From Trebonia kvetii (GTDB taxonomy: Bacteria > Actinomycetota > Actinomycetes > Streptosporangiales > Streptosporangiaceae): 64,000 nt of DNA. The notes beneath the pieces are model-generated. The model ran no database searches and was not told the DNA's origin. It was given only the letters and a program-made list of their open reading frames with translations. Position numbers and translations under genes: made by a program. Location: contig NZ_RPFW01000006.1 of assembly GCF_007827045.1 (NCBI RefSeq), positions 558,001 through 622,000 on the forward strand, in the 5' to 3' direction. This document shows, piece after piece, positions 18,401 through 25,913 of the stretch (positions within the stretch are counted from its first letter, which is position 1; the number at the start of each line of letters is the position of its first letter).

Positions 18401-18646
18401 CTGATCGCGAAGGTGCTCGTCGGGGTCGCGGACCTGGCGCTGCGCCGCGGCCAGGACGAGCAGGCCGCCCGGCTGCTCACGGCGAGCGACGGCGTGCGCG
18501 GGCTTCCTGATCGTTCGCACCCGGACGAGGTCCGGGTGGAGCGGACAGCGCGGAGCCGCCTCGGCGACGCGCGGTTCGCCGAGGCGGCTCTGCAGGGCAC
18601 GGGGACTAGCTGGACCCAGCTGGCCGAGGTCACACTCGCTTCCTGA
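15494..18646 (+). CDS. AfsR/SARP-type transcriptional regulator (DNA-binding, BTAD, NB-ARC, TPR-like)
   Basis: 1050 residues from a GTG start. An OmpR-like winged helix (about 10-92), then a bacterial transcriptional activation domain (about 98-245, ending 'ELGVDPSPGLSAVH'), then an NB-ARC ATPase with Walker A 'GPGGSGKT' (about 286-293) and Walker B 'LLILDNCEH', then an all-helical repeat region to the C-terminus. This is the large SARP architecture of AfsR-like regulators of secondary metabolism. No biosynthetic cluster is visible in the window; the neighbours are a DrrAB-type exporter and a two-component system. The last 17 bp overlap the convergent permease gene, so strong expression of one could interfere with the other. 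Confidence 0.9.
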   Translation: MQIGMLGPLEVRSDDGALADVPGARLRGLLVAFALKPGQVIPKASLVDWIWGEHPPADAANALQRLVSRLRRALPDVAVDGQPEGYVLRVEPDAVDAVRFERLVIAGQARGEDGARQVRLLREALDLWRGAAMQDVGLLDSGAFDAAVVRLEDLRLTATEEWADAEATGGRGADVVAELTGLVAAHPMRERLVGALMRALAAAGRGNEALLLYQRTRETLVSELGVDPSPGLSAVHVALLRGELGRREETRKTNLHAELTSFVGKDADIAAVRELIATRRLTTLVGPGGSGKTRLATETARTLLDDLPDGAWLVELAAIGADGDVAQPTLTALGLRDAQLAEAPGTDLAGRLIAAIRQREALLILDNCEHVIESAAKFAHRVLGECPRLRIVATSREPLGITGEALWQVEPLALPEGNAGPGEIESSPAVQLLRDRASAVRNDLIADARTLATMARVCRALDGMPLAIELAAARLRTMSADQLASRLDDRFRLLTSGSRTALPRHQTLRAVVDWSWTLLTGAERTVLRRLSVFSGGASLEAAERVCAGGAVEPDEMLDLLTALADKSLLRAEDDSVPRYRMNGTIREYAAQRLAEAGESELARRAHLAYFTELAETAEPHLRRAEQLHWLAVLEAEHDNIGSAMRGALAAGEAQAAMRLAAGAGWYWWLGGHKAEGIELLTAAANTPGEVTDEIRALVYALVVHFLSGGRGGEHELEKWIRQAYRYSQRTQCRHPSLEIVVALERMLRAPDAFLTAFEPLLDADDPWVRALARLHVGKARIVLGLGGQDGLDADACLEAALAEFRALGDRFGIWFALIELADRTAVRGDLAAACEYYDQAVAVLIETGAVEDVIQIRSRQAQLYWLLGDKDPSAAAMAEAQRYADRVNWPDALAELALARAELARWDGDAQEVRRQLDLVTAVLGDAAEQAHVRAMTHDLLGYLAGDVAQARAHHAAACQAAADAGYPPLIAKVLVGVADLALRRGQDEQAARLLTASDGVRGLPDRSHPDEVRVERTARSRLGDARFAEAALQGTGTSWTQLAEVTLAS

Positions 18647-19373
18647 ACGTGGTGACCGCCCACACGTACCCGACGATGGCGATCCCCGCGCACCAGGCGA
18701 GGGCGGCGAACATGTAGCCGGCGGACGGCGTTCCCGCGAGCAGCCCGCGCAGCGACTCGATGATCGGCGTGAACGGCTGGTACTGCGCGAACTGCCGCAC
18801 GCCTTGCCCCATCTTCGCGGCAGGCACGATCGCGCTGCTGAAGAACGGCAGCATGATCAGCGGCACGGTGGCCATGCCCGCCGACTGCGGTGTCTTCGCC
18901 GCAAGGCCCATAGCGACCGTGAGCCAGCTGGTCGCGAAGCAGGCCGCCACGACGATGCCGATCACGGCGAGCCAGTCGCCCAAGTCGGCGGACGGGCGGA
19001 ATCCCAGCGCGAAGGCGACCCCGATGATGGCCGCGATGGAGATCAGGCTGCGCAGTATCGTGACGACGACGTGCCCGGTCAGTATCGCGCCGCGCGCGAT
19101 GTCCATGACCCGGAACCGGTTGATGATTCCCGTCGTCATGTCGGAGTTCACCTCAGTCGCGGTGGCCCCAAGACCGTAGGCGACGGCCAGCAGGATCATG
19201 CCGGGCGTCGCGTAGTCGATGTACTTGACGCCAACGCTGAAGGCGTTGCCGAGCATGTACACAAACATCAGCATGATCACGATCGGCAGCAGGACCGCGT
19301 TGAACACGGTGACCGGGTTCCTCGCGGTGTGCTTGAAGTTGCGCCGCAGCATGATGAGAGCGTCGGTGCTCAT
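18630..19373 (-). CDS. ABC-2 type transporter permease (DrrB-like)
   Basis: 247 residues with six hydrophobic segments (about 24-44, 58-75, 100-122, 132-155, 165-185 and 222-242). It matches the daunorubicin-resistance DrrB family ('RRNFKHTARNPVTVFNAVLLP', 'IINRFRVMDIARGAILTGHV', 'LPFFSSAIVP'). It overlaps the ATPase gene by 4 bp (ATGA), so the two are co-translated. Together they would export a hydrophobic small molecule or lipid. Confidence 0.9.
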   Translation of the reverse strand: MSTDALIMLRRNFKHTARNPVTVFNAVLLPIVIMLMFVYMLGNAFSVGVKYIDYATPGMILLAVAYGLGATATEVNSDMTTGIINRFRVMDIARGAILTGHVVVTILRSLISIAAIIGVAFALGFRPSADLGDWLAVIGIVVAACFATSWLTVAMGLAAKTPQSAGMATVPLIMLPFFSSAIVPAAKMGQGVRQFAQYQPFTPIIESLRGLLAGTPSAGYMFAALAWCAGIAIVGYVWAVTTFRKRV

Positions 19374-20329
19374 TGTGCGTTCACCCCCGTGTTTGAGAGC
19401 CCAGTGTTTGCGTGCCCGGTCAGGGCAAGGAAGACGTCATCGAGGTCCGGCGTGTGCACGGACAGTTCTTCTGCATTGATCGAGTGATCGCTAAGCCGGC
19501 CAAACAGGGCCTGCAGCGATTGCACGCTGCCGTCGCCGGGAAGCCGCAGGGCGAGGTTCTCGTCGTCTCGCGTAGCCCCGGCCAGGACTCGCGCCGCCGC
19601 GTCGAGTTCGGCGACGCTGGCGAACCGGAGCCTGATGTGACTGCCTGGGACCTGGCGCTTGAGTTCCTCGGGGGTTCCCTGGGCGACCAGGCGGCCCTGG
19701 TCGAGCACCGCGATCCGGCTGGCGAGCTGGTCGGCTTCCTCGAGGTACTGGGTGGTGAGGAACACTGTGACGCCGCCGGCCACAAGGCCGCGGACGATCT
19801 CCCACATCGCGCGCCGGCTGCGCGGGTCAAGCCCGGTCGTCGGCTCATCGAGGAAGATGATCTGCGGGCTGCCGATCAGCGTCATCGCCAGGTCAAGCTT
19901 CCTGCGCATGCCACCGGAGTAGGCCGACACGAGCTTGCCCGCCGAGTCTGTCAGGTCGAACCGCTCGAGCAGGTCCGTGATGACCCGCTTGCCCTCGCGG
20001 GCACCTACGTGCTTGAGGTCCGCCATCAGCTGCAGGTTCTCCTGCCCCGTCAGCAGCTCATCCACCGCGGCGAACTGACCGGTGACCCCGATCGCGGCGC
20101 GCACCGCCTTGGTCTGGGTCGCGATGTCGTGTCCCGCGACGAGTGCCGTCCCGCCGTCCGCCTTAAGTAGCGTGGTCAGCACGTTCACTGTCGTTGTCTT
20201 CCCTGCACCGTTCGGGCCGAGCAGGGAAAAGACCGTGCCCGCACGGACATCCAGGTCGATGCCGTCCAGGACGATCTTGTCTCCGTATGCCTTCCGCAGC
20301 CCCGACGCTGCTATGGCCGAATTGCTCAT
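19370..20329 (-). CDS. ABC transporter ATP-binding protein (DrrA-like)
   Basis: 319 residues from the ATG at 20329; the frame is open 17 codons further but the ABC fold starts right after this ATG ('AIAASGLRKAYGDKIVLDGI'). It has Walker A 'GPNGAGKTTT', signature 'YSGGMRRKLDLAM', Walker B 'IIFLDEPTTGLDP' and a DrrA-like C-terminal tail with 'LDDVFLALTGH'. It pairs with the permease downstream, probably as a homodimer driving efflux. It is divergent from the sensor kinase operon, which may control it. Confidence 0.92.
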   Translation of the reverse strand: MSNSAIAASGLRKAYGDKIVLDGIDLDVRAGTVFSLLGPNGAGKTTTVNVLTTLLKADGGTALVAGHDIATQTKAVRAAIGVTGQFAAVDELLTGQENLQLMADLKHVGAREGKRVITDLLERFDLTDSAGKLVSAYSGGMRRKLDLAMTLIGSPQIIFLDEPTTGLDPRSRRAMWEIVRGLVAGGVTVFLTTQYLEEADQLASRIAVLDQGRLVAQGTPEELKRQVPGSHIRLRFASVAELDAAARVLAGATRDDENLALRLPGDGSVQSLQALFGRLSDHSINAEELSVHTPDLDDVFLALTGHANTGLSNTGVNAQ

Positions 20330-20477
20330 GTGACCACCATCGGGGCCTGTCCTGACACGGCCCTGACACGGCTCAGACACGGCTCAGCCACGGGGCCTGC
20401 TGACCGGGACCGGCCGACGGTGACGGGGCTGAGAAGTTACCGTGGCCGGCGCCGTGGTCCTGGCGCATACTGATCCG

Positions 20478-21674
20478 GTGGAACCAGCAGCGGATTCCAT
20501 CGGAGTGCAGATCCGACCCCTGGCCGGCCGGCGCGGGCCCGAGCGCCGGCCAGGGATGGCAGGGCCATCCGACCAGGCCCTGCACTGGCTAGCAGGCTGG
20601 TATGCGATCGCCTTGCGCCTCGGTGGCGCTGCCTTGTTCACCGTGGTGGCCGTGCTGGCCGCGACGAGGCAGACCTCCGGCTGGTGGCTGGGCGTCCCGT
20701 TGGCGGCGCTGTGCCTGTGGTCAGCCTTCTTCGCCCGTCGGGTCCGCCGGTACGGGTTGTCACCCGTCGTGGTTCTGGCCGACACCGCGGTGATCTCAGC
20801 ACTTGCGCTGGCGCAGCAGCACCTGGTCCCGGCCGAGCTGATCAAGGACAACACCACCTGGATGCTCCCGCTCGCCTGCACGTCGGTGTACATACTGCAG
20901 ATCGCACTGCGCCCGTGGCTCGGACTGACCGGAGCCGCGATCGTGGTTATCGCCTACGGGATCGGCGCCGGCGATCCGGCCGATGGCTGGCTGCTGTTGA
21001 TCGAGACGGCCGTGGCCGCCGGGCTGGTGGCGGTGATCCGCGGCGGCGCGCGGCAGGCGGACGCGGTGGTGGCCGCTGGCCTGCAGACCGAGCGGCAGAT
21101 CCGGGCCGAGGAGGCGCGGCGTGCAGACGAGCGCGAGCAGCACCGCCAGCTGCACGACACCGTGCTGTCGACGCTGACAATGGTCGCGGCGGGCGCCTTC
21201 GCCGAGCCGTCGCAGGCGCTGGCCGCGCAGGCAGCCAGGGATCTGCGCGTGCTGCAGGGACTCGCGGGCCCCTCGGCCGCGCCGAGCGGGCTGATGCCGC
21301 TGACCGACCTTGGGCCGCAGCTGGAGCGAGCCGCGGCCAGCACGGATGAGCTGTCCGTGCGGCTGGAGCTCGTGCCGGTCACCCTGCCGTCTCCCGTCGC
21401 GGATCAGCTCGTCGCCTGCGTGGGCGAGGCGCTGCGCAATGTCGAGCGGCACGCCGGGACCGGCCAGGCGGAAGTGACGGTCACCGGTGGTGCGGGCTGG
21501 ACGATCGTCAGGATCACGGACCACGGCCGCGGTTTCGACCCGTCCGTCACCCCGCCGTCCCGCCGGGGCATCCGCGAGTCGATCACCGGGCGGATGCTGG
21601 CGGTCGGCGGCTGGGCCGCGATCGCAAGCCAGCCCGGCGCGGGCACGACCGTCACCGTGAGCTGGCCCGCATGA
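20478..21674 (+). CDS. Membrane sensor histidine kinase (NarL-type)
   Basis: About 398 residues from the GTG at 20478, chosen because a -10-like CATACT ends 6 nt before it, suggesting a leaderless message; an in-frame GTG at 20442 is the alternative. Four or five membrane helices occupy the first 190 residues, followed by a HisKA_3 dimerisation helix with the phospho-acceptor in 'QLHDTVLSTL'. The ATPase domain has N-box 'GEALRNVERHAG', G1 'DHGRGFD' and G2 'GTTVTVSW'. All catalytic elements look intact. It is the first gene of a three-gene operon; the stop overlaps the next ATG (ATGA). Confidence 0.88.
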   Translation: MEPAADSIGVQIRPLAGRRGPERRPGMAGPSDQALHWLAGWYAIALRLGGAALFTVVAVLAATRQTSGWWLGVPLAALCLWSAFFARRVRRYGLSPVVVLADTAVISALALAQQHLVPAELIKDNTTWMLPLACTSVYILQIALRPWLGLTGAAIVVIAYGIGAGDPADGWLLLIETAVAAGLVAVIRGGARQADAVVAAGLQTERQIRAEEARRADEREQHRQLHDTVLSTLTMVAAGAFAEPSQALAAQAARDLRVLQGLAGPSAAPSGLMPLTDLGPQLERAAASTDELSVRLELVPVTLPSPVADQLVACVGEALRNVERHAGTGQAEVTVTGGAGWTIVRITDHGRGFDPSVTPPSRRGIRESITGRMLAVGGWAAIASQPGAGTTVTVSWPA

Positions 21675-22774
21675 CGACCGTGCAGCCTGCCGCCATCCTG
21701 TCCGGCCGCTATCAGCGGGCCTTCACCCTCGCCGTGCTCTTCCTCGTCGCGGGCTGGCACCTCGCCGGAGCGGGCGGACAGCTGCTGCACAACAGGACGG
21801 CCTACGGATCGTTCGCCTTCCAGGGCGCCATGTGGCTGGTCATGGCGCTGGCCATCACCGCCGGTGCGGTCCTTGTGCTGCGCGGCACGCCCGGCTGGCG
21901 TGCGGCATGGACGGTGGCCATCGTCGCACTCGCGGCGAGTACCGTGGCGGCGGCGGTCAGTCCGGCCGGCCAGATGCTCGCGGTCAACTGGGCGTGGGGC
22001 AGCGCCGGCTGGACCTGCGTGCTCGTGCTGATGCGCCGCCGGTTCGCCGAGCTGGCGTGGTTCCTCGCCGCGGAAGCCGCGGCCACCCTGAGCGTGCAGG
22101 CGTGGGACGGCCTGCACCGCGCCGACCTCGCCGGCTTCCTCGCCGTGCTTGCCTGGTCGACCGGCGCCCAGGTGGCGGTGGCCGCCGGCGTCAGGGCGCT
22201 GGATGCCGCCGCCGGGCAGGCCGCCACGGCGGCGCACAGCGAGCACGTCGCCCGCGAGCGGGCCGCCACGATGGAGATCATCCGGGCCGCTCGGCATGCC
22301 CGCTGGCTGGCGTTGCAGGAGAGTGCTGTCCCGCTGGTCGCCGAGTTGGCGGCGGGTACGGCGGACCCGGGCGACCCGCAGGTGCGCACCAGGTGCGCGG
22401 TCCAGGCGGCCGGGCTGCGCCGGCTGCTCGCCGAGGGCGATGAGGTGCCCGGGTCGCTGGTGCACGAACTGTACGCGAGCGCCGATGTGGCAGAGCGGCG
22501 CGGCATCGCCGTCGAGATCGAGACGGCCGGGCCGTTGCCGCCGGTGCCCCGCCCGGCCCGGCGGGTGATAACCGATGCCGCCATAGCGATCCTGACGGAC
22601 GCGCGCAGCCAGGCGCGGATCACCCTGGCGGCGGTGACCGCGGGAATCGCCGTCAGCTTCGTTGCCGATACGGGCGCCTGTGTGCGGCTGCCGGCATCCG
22701 GCGACGGCCTCGTCATCCAGCAGCAGCAGGACGGCGAGATGTTCTGGGCGGAGGTGCGATGGAACAGCCAGTGA
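21671..22774 (+). CDS. Histidine-kinase-like membrane protein lacking the catalytic boxes
   Basis: 367 residues. About five membrane helices occupy the first 180 residues. A cytoplasmic half follows, in the place where NarL-type kinases have dimerisation and ATPase domains. I find no His-Asp phospho-acceptor box, and the ATPase-like end ('RRVITDAAIAILTDARSQARI', 'ISFVADTGACVRL' region) lacks a canonical N-box and the DxGxG motif. It is therefore probably a pseudokinase or co-sensor that partners the intact kinase upstream. Translation is coupled at both ends: a 4-bp overlap with the kinase and a 16-bp overlap with the response regulator. Confidence 0.7.
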   Translation: MTTVQPAAILSGRYQRAFTLAVLFLVAGWHLAGAGGQLLHNRTAYGSFAFQGAMWLVMALAITAGAVLVLRGTPGWRAAWTVAIVALAASTVAAAVSPAGQMLAVNWAWGSAGWTCVLVLMRRRFAELAWFLAAEAAATLSVQAWDGLHRADLAGFLAVLAWSTGAQVAVAAGVRALDAAAGQAATAAHSEHVARERAATMEIIRAARHARWLALQESAVPLVAELAAGTADPGDPQVRTRCAVQAAGLRRLLAEGDEVPGSLVHELYASADVAERRGIAVEIETAGPLPPVPRPARRVITDAAIAILTDARSQARITLAAVTAGIAVSFVADTGACVRLPASGDGLVIQQQQDGEMFWAEVRWNSQ

Positions 22775-23472
22775 CGGTGGCGATCATCGAAGACCACCCG
22801 GTCGTCACCGAGGGGGTGGCCTCCTGGATCCGGTCCGACCCCGGCCAGCGGGTGCGGCTGGTGCGCACGGCACCGGACCTGACCGGGCTCCGCGCCCCGC
22901 CGCGGCAGGCAGTCGACGTGATCATCCTGGACTTGGAGCTGGCAGGCGAACTGGTCACCGCGCAGATTCCCGAACTAGTGGCGGCCGGATACCGGGTGGT
23001 GGCCTTCTCCGGGCACACCGATCCGGCGATCGTTATGGAGACCCTGGACAACGGCGCGCACGCCTACGTGTCCAAGGAGGAGGGGCGCGAGCACCTGGTC
23101 GAGGCCGTGCTCGCGGCGGCCGCCGACCGGCCGTACGTGACGAGGTCGCAGGCCAGGGCGATGCTTGCCGACCAGCAGCCGGCCCGGCCGGTGCTCTCAC
23201 AGCAGGAGCGGAAGGCGCTGCTGCTGTGGTTCCAGGGCATGTCGAAGGCCTCCGTCGGGCGGCGCATGTCGGTCAGCGAGAACACGGTCAGGCAGTACAT
23301 CAGCCGGGCCCGCGCCAAGTACGCGGCCACCGGGCGGACCGCGGCGAGCAAGGACGCGCTGCTCGCCCGCGCGATCGAGGACGGCGTTCTCAAGCCGGGC
23401 GAGATCGTGCAGTACCAGTCATTCGCCCGCGGCGCGGCCGATCCTCCCGGCATGGGTCTCCCGGGCCGGTAA
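22759..23472 (+). CDS. NarL/FixJ-type response regulator
   Basis: 237 residues; GGAGG precedes the ATG. The receiver domain (about 5-120) has the acidic pair in 'IIEDHPVV', the phosphorylatable Asp in 'VIILDLELAG', the switch Ser in 'VVAFSGH' and the conserved Lys in 'AYVSKEEG'. The LuxR-type helix-turn-helix (about 150-215) reads 'MSKASVGRRMSVSENTVRQY'. It is the output partner of the kinase encoded two genes upstream. The stop codon lies in the loop of a perfect hairpin. Confidence 0.92.
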   Translation: MEQPVTVAIIEDHPVVTEGVASWIRSDPGQRVRLVRTAPDLTGLRAPPRQAVDVIILDLELAGELVTAQIPELVAAGYRVVAFSGHTDPAIVMETLDNGAHAYVSKEEGREHLVEAVLAAAADRPYVTRSQARAMLADQQPARPVLSQQERKALLLWFQGMSKASVGRRMSVSENTVRQYISRARAKYAATGRTAASKDALLARAIEDGVLKPGEIVQYQSFARGAADPPGMGLPGR

Positions 23473-23482
23473 CCGGCCCGGG
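23460..23482 (+). terminator. Perfect GC-rich hairpin with the stop codon as its loop
   Basis: Arms CCCGGGCCGG (23460-23469) and CCGGCCCGGG (23473-23482) pair completely; the 3-nt loop TAA (23470-23472) is the stop codon of the response regulator. It probably terminates or stabilises the operon transcript. There is no U-tract. Confidence 0.7.
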
Positions 23483-23590
23483 ACACCCAAGCCCCCCTCA
23501 CAGCCCGCGACGAAACGGCCGCAGTCGGCGCGCCGGGCGGATGCCCGGGCCGCGGCCCGATCGGATCGCTGGCTGACCCGATAGCTAGCA

Positions 23591-24761
23591 TCACCAATTG
23601 GGGCCGGCACTGTCATGACGCCCGATCGGGTGACACGGCGGCGGACCGGATAACGCAACGGGCTGCGCTGCCGTCGCCTGACCTGCGGCCGCCGGCCCGG
23701 CAGGCGCGTCCCAGTCGATCTTGTAGTGCAGCATCCAGGCCGCCTTCTCGAGATTCGACAGCCGGGCGAACACCCTGATCGCCGCGGCCATGAGGACTCG
23801 CCCGACCGGTCCGGCGGTCTTGGTGCTGTTCTTGCGCGCGGCCTCCTTCGCGATGCGTTCGACGCGCGGGCGGCGCGTTGCCTCGTAGGCCGCGAAGGCG
23901 TCCTCGGCCGCCGGGAAGTCGCGCAGGCAGCGGGCGAGCTCGACCGCGCTTTCCACGGCGAGCGAGGCGCCCTGGCCGGAGCTTGACGACGGGGCGTGCG
24001 CGGATCGCCGACCAGGACCATCCGGCCCCGGTGCCATGCGGGCACACTCGGCATGCTCTCCATCGCACCGACAACCAGCAGGTCGGCCGGGTTGGTCCGG
24101 CCGATCATCCGGGCCGCGGGAGTCTGGTCCTCGGCGAACGCCGCCGCCAGCCGCCTGAGCCATTCCCCTGGCGGAGTCTGGCGGGCCTCCGCCGGGCTGA
24201 GCGGATGGTCCGCGGGCAGGTTGGCGAACCACCCGGCCGTGCCGTCATCGAAGACCTGAAAGCCGAAGAAGGCGTGCTTGCCGAGGACCATCGGCATCCG
24301 GCCCCCTGTGGAGGCCGTCCCGGGGTCGGACACCGCCGCGCCGAAGCTGATCAGGCCGGCGTACTGCGGCGCGGGCGCTTGCGGGTCGATCAGCTCGCGC
24401 ACCAGGGAGCGGATCCCGTCGGCGCCGACGAGCAGGTCGGCGGTCGCCTCGGTGCCGTCATCGAACAGTGCCGTGATGGCTCCAGGCTCCTCGCGAACGC
24501 CGGTCAGCCGATTGCCGAACTCGATCCGGATTCCGCGGCGGGCCGCCTCCTCGTGCAGGGCACGGTAGAGGTCCGACCGGTAGAAGAACTGCATCGGGGC
24601 GCGGCCAGCCCGTTCGGTGCCAGGCTGAACCCCCCGCCCGCGCCGACGGCGCGGGCGGGGTGGGCCTCATACACAACGGCGTCAATGCCGGCCTTCTGCA
24701 GTGCCATGGCGGTCACGGGGCCGGCGATCCCGCCGCCGATGATCAATGCGGTGCGTGTCAT
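23591..24761 (-). pseudogene. Decayed FAD-dependent monooxygenase (PheA/TfdB/UbiH type)
   Basis: Three pieces in different frames add up to one enzyme. The N-terminus at 24761 has the FAD-binding Rossmann site 'ALIIGGGIAGPVTAMALQ' and stops matching after 'GGGFSLAPNG'. After a junction near 24595-24605 the frame changes to 'YRSDLYRALHEEAARRGIRI', with roughly 80 residues missing. The second flavin motif 'GRMVLVGD' then shifts frame again at about 24000 before 'HAPSSSSGQGASLAVE'; adding one C on the top strand there would restore GD-x-AHAP. So it has at least one internal deletion and one single-base loss. It is 10 bp downstream of the small gene at 24772 in the same operon, under an intact PadR. 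Confidence 0.75.
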
Positions 24762-24771
24762 CTCAGTCTCC

Positions 24772-25224
24772 TTAAGCGTTCTGGCCGGCGTCGCTGCGCT
24801 CGGCGGTCCTGTGGATGCGGTGGGCCTCCCGCAGCCGGGCCAGGGAGGCGAGCGAGTAGAGCTCGGCCGTGCCGCCGCGCCGGACGATCACCCGGCTGGC
24901 CGTGGCCCGGCCATGCAGCCGCACGGTCGCGGGCAGCTCGGGTGCCTGATCGTCCTTGACCCGGCCGCGGCCGGCGAAGTGCAGGTCCCACTGTTCGACG
25001 GCGGCGTCGTCGGCCAGCAGCAGGGTGAGGGTGGAGCCGTCAAGCTCCAGCAGCAGCTCGATCTCGTCGCGCCCGGCCGCACGCAGGTCGAGCAGCACCG
25101 TGCTCTTGCGCGAGCGCACGTGGAACGCGCGGTCTGCTGTCCAGTCTCCGAAGTGCTTGAGCACGGTGTGGTCGGCGTGGATGCGGGTGGCTGAGCTCGC
25201 CGGGCGAGCGGTCATCGTCGTCAT
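24772..25224 (-). CDS. Small beta-rich hypothetical protein linked to PadR
   Basis: 150 residues from the ATG at 25224. The body is beta-strand-rich and alternating ('AFHVRSRKSTVLLDLRA', 'IELLLELDGSTLTLLL', 'WDLHFAGRGRVKDD', 'SRVIVRRGGTAELYSL'), like the bactofilin/adhesin-like repeats of DUF4097-type proteins. I do not know a function. It lies divergent from the PadR gene across a palindromic operator and directly upstream of the decayed monooxygenase. Confidence 0.65.
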   Translation of the reverse strand: MTTMTARPASSATRIHADHTVLKHFGDWTADRAFHVRSRKSTVLLDLRAAGRDEIELLLELDGSTLTLLLADDAAVEQWDLHFAGRGRVKDDQAPELPATVRLHGRATASRVIVRRGGTAELYSLASLARLREAHRIHRTAERSDAGQNA

Positions 25225-25233
25225 GCCGCTATA

Positions 25234-25263
25234 GTTGCATTGCAACTAGTTGCATGTCAACTA
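25234..25263. promoter_or_regulatory. PadR operator: two adjacent palindromes
   Basis: GTTGCATTGCAAC (25234-25246) is a perfect 13-bp palindrome. TAGTTGCATGTCAACTA (25247-25263) has arms TAGTTG/CAACTA. The two abut and share AGTTGCA, between the divergent PadR and small-protein starts. PadR regulators often bind ATGT/ACAT-containing inverted repeats, which fits. Confidence 0.7.
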
Positions 25264-25288
25264 GTAACGTTGCCTCTATGATAAAGCC

Positions 25289-25906
25289 ATGACGCAGACC
25301 GTCCGCAGCTCCCCGCTCGCCCTCACCGTGCTCGGCATGCTGCACACGCGGCCGCTCCACCCGTACGGCATCCAGCGGCTGATCAAGCAGTGGGGCAAGG
25401 ACCAGGTGGTCAACGTCGGGCAGCGGACGAGCCTGTACCGGACCATCGAGCGGCTGGAAGAGAGCGGTCTTGTCGCGGTCCGGACGACCGGCAGGGACCA
25501 GCAGTACCCGGAGCGGACCGTCTACGAGATCACCGACGCCGGCCGGGCAGCGACCAGGCAGTGGCTTGAAGACATGCTGGCGGAGCCCAAGCGGGAGTAC
25601 CCAGAGTTCCCCGTGGCGCTCTCGCACCTGATGATGCTCACGCCCGCGGAGGCGCTGGACCAGCTCGAACGCCGCGAGCAGGCGCTCGCGGCCCTGCACG
25701 CCGGCCTCGAGGCGGGACTCGCCGCGACCGCGGGCCTGCCGCGCGTGCTGATGCTGGAGTCCGAGTACGTGGCCGCCACCTCCGCGGCCCAGCTCGAATG
25801 GCTGCGCGCGGTCATCGCCGATCTGCGCTCGGGCCGGCTGGCCTGGACCGAGCAGGGACTCATCAGTACGGCGAGCGGCGATGCGCAGGCAGCACAGGAC
25901 GGGTAG
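25289..25906 (+). CDS. PadR-family transcriptional regulator
   Basis: 205 residues. The N-terminal winged helix is PadR-like ('LALTVLGMLHTRPLHPYGIQ', then 'TSLYRTIERLEESGLV'), with the wing at 'RTVYEITDAG'. The C-terminal Vir-like dimerisation helices span about 95-190. It is divergent from the small hypothetical gene and the monooxygenase remnant. The target enzyme has decayed, so the regulator may now control only the small protein and itself. Confidence 0.9.
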   Translation: MTQTVRSSPLALTVLGMLHTRPLHPYGIQRLIKQWGKDQVVNVGQRTSLYRTIERLEESGLVAVRTTGRDQQYPERTVYEITDAGRAATRQWLEDMLAEPKREYPEFPVALSHLMMLTPAEALDQLERREQALAALHAGLEAGLAATAGLPRVLMLESEYVAATSAAQLEWLRAVIADLRSGRLAWTEQGLISTASGDAQAAQDG

Positions 25907-25913
25907 TAGCGGC

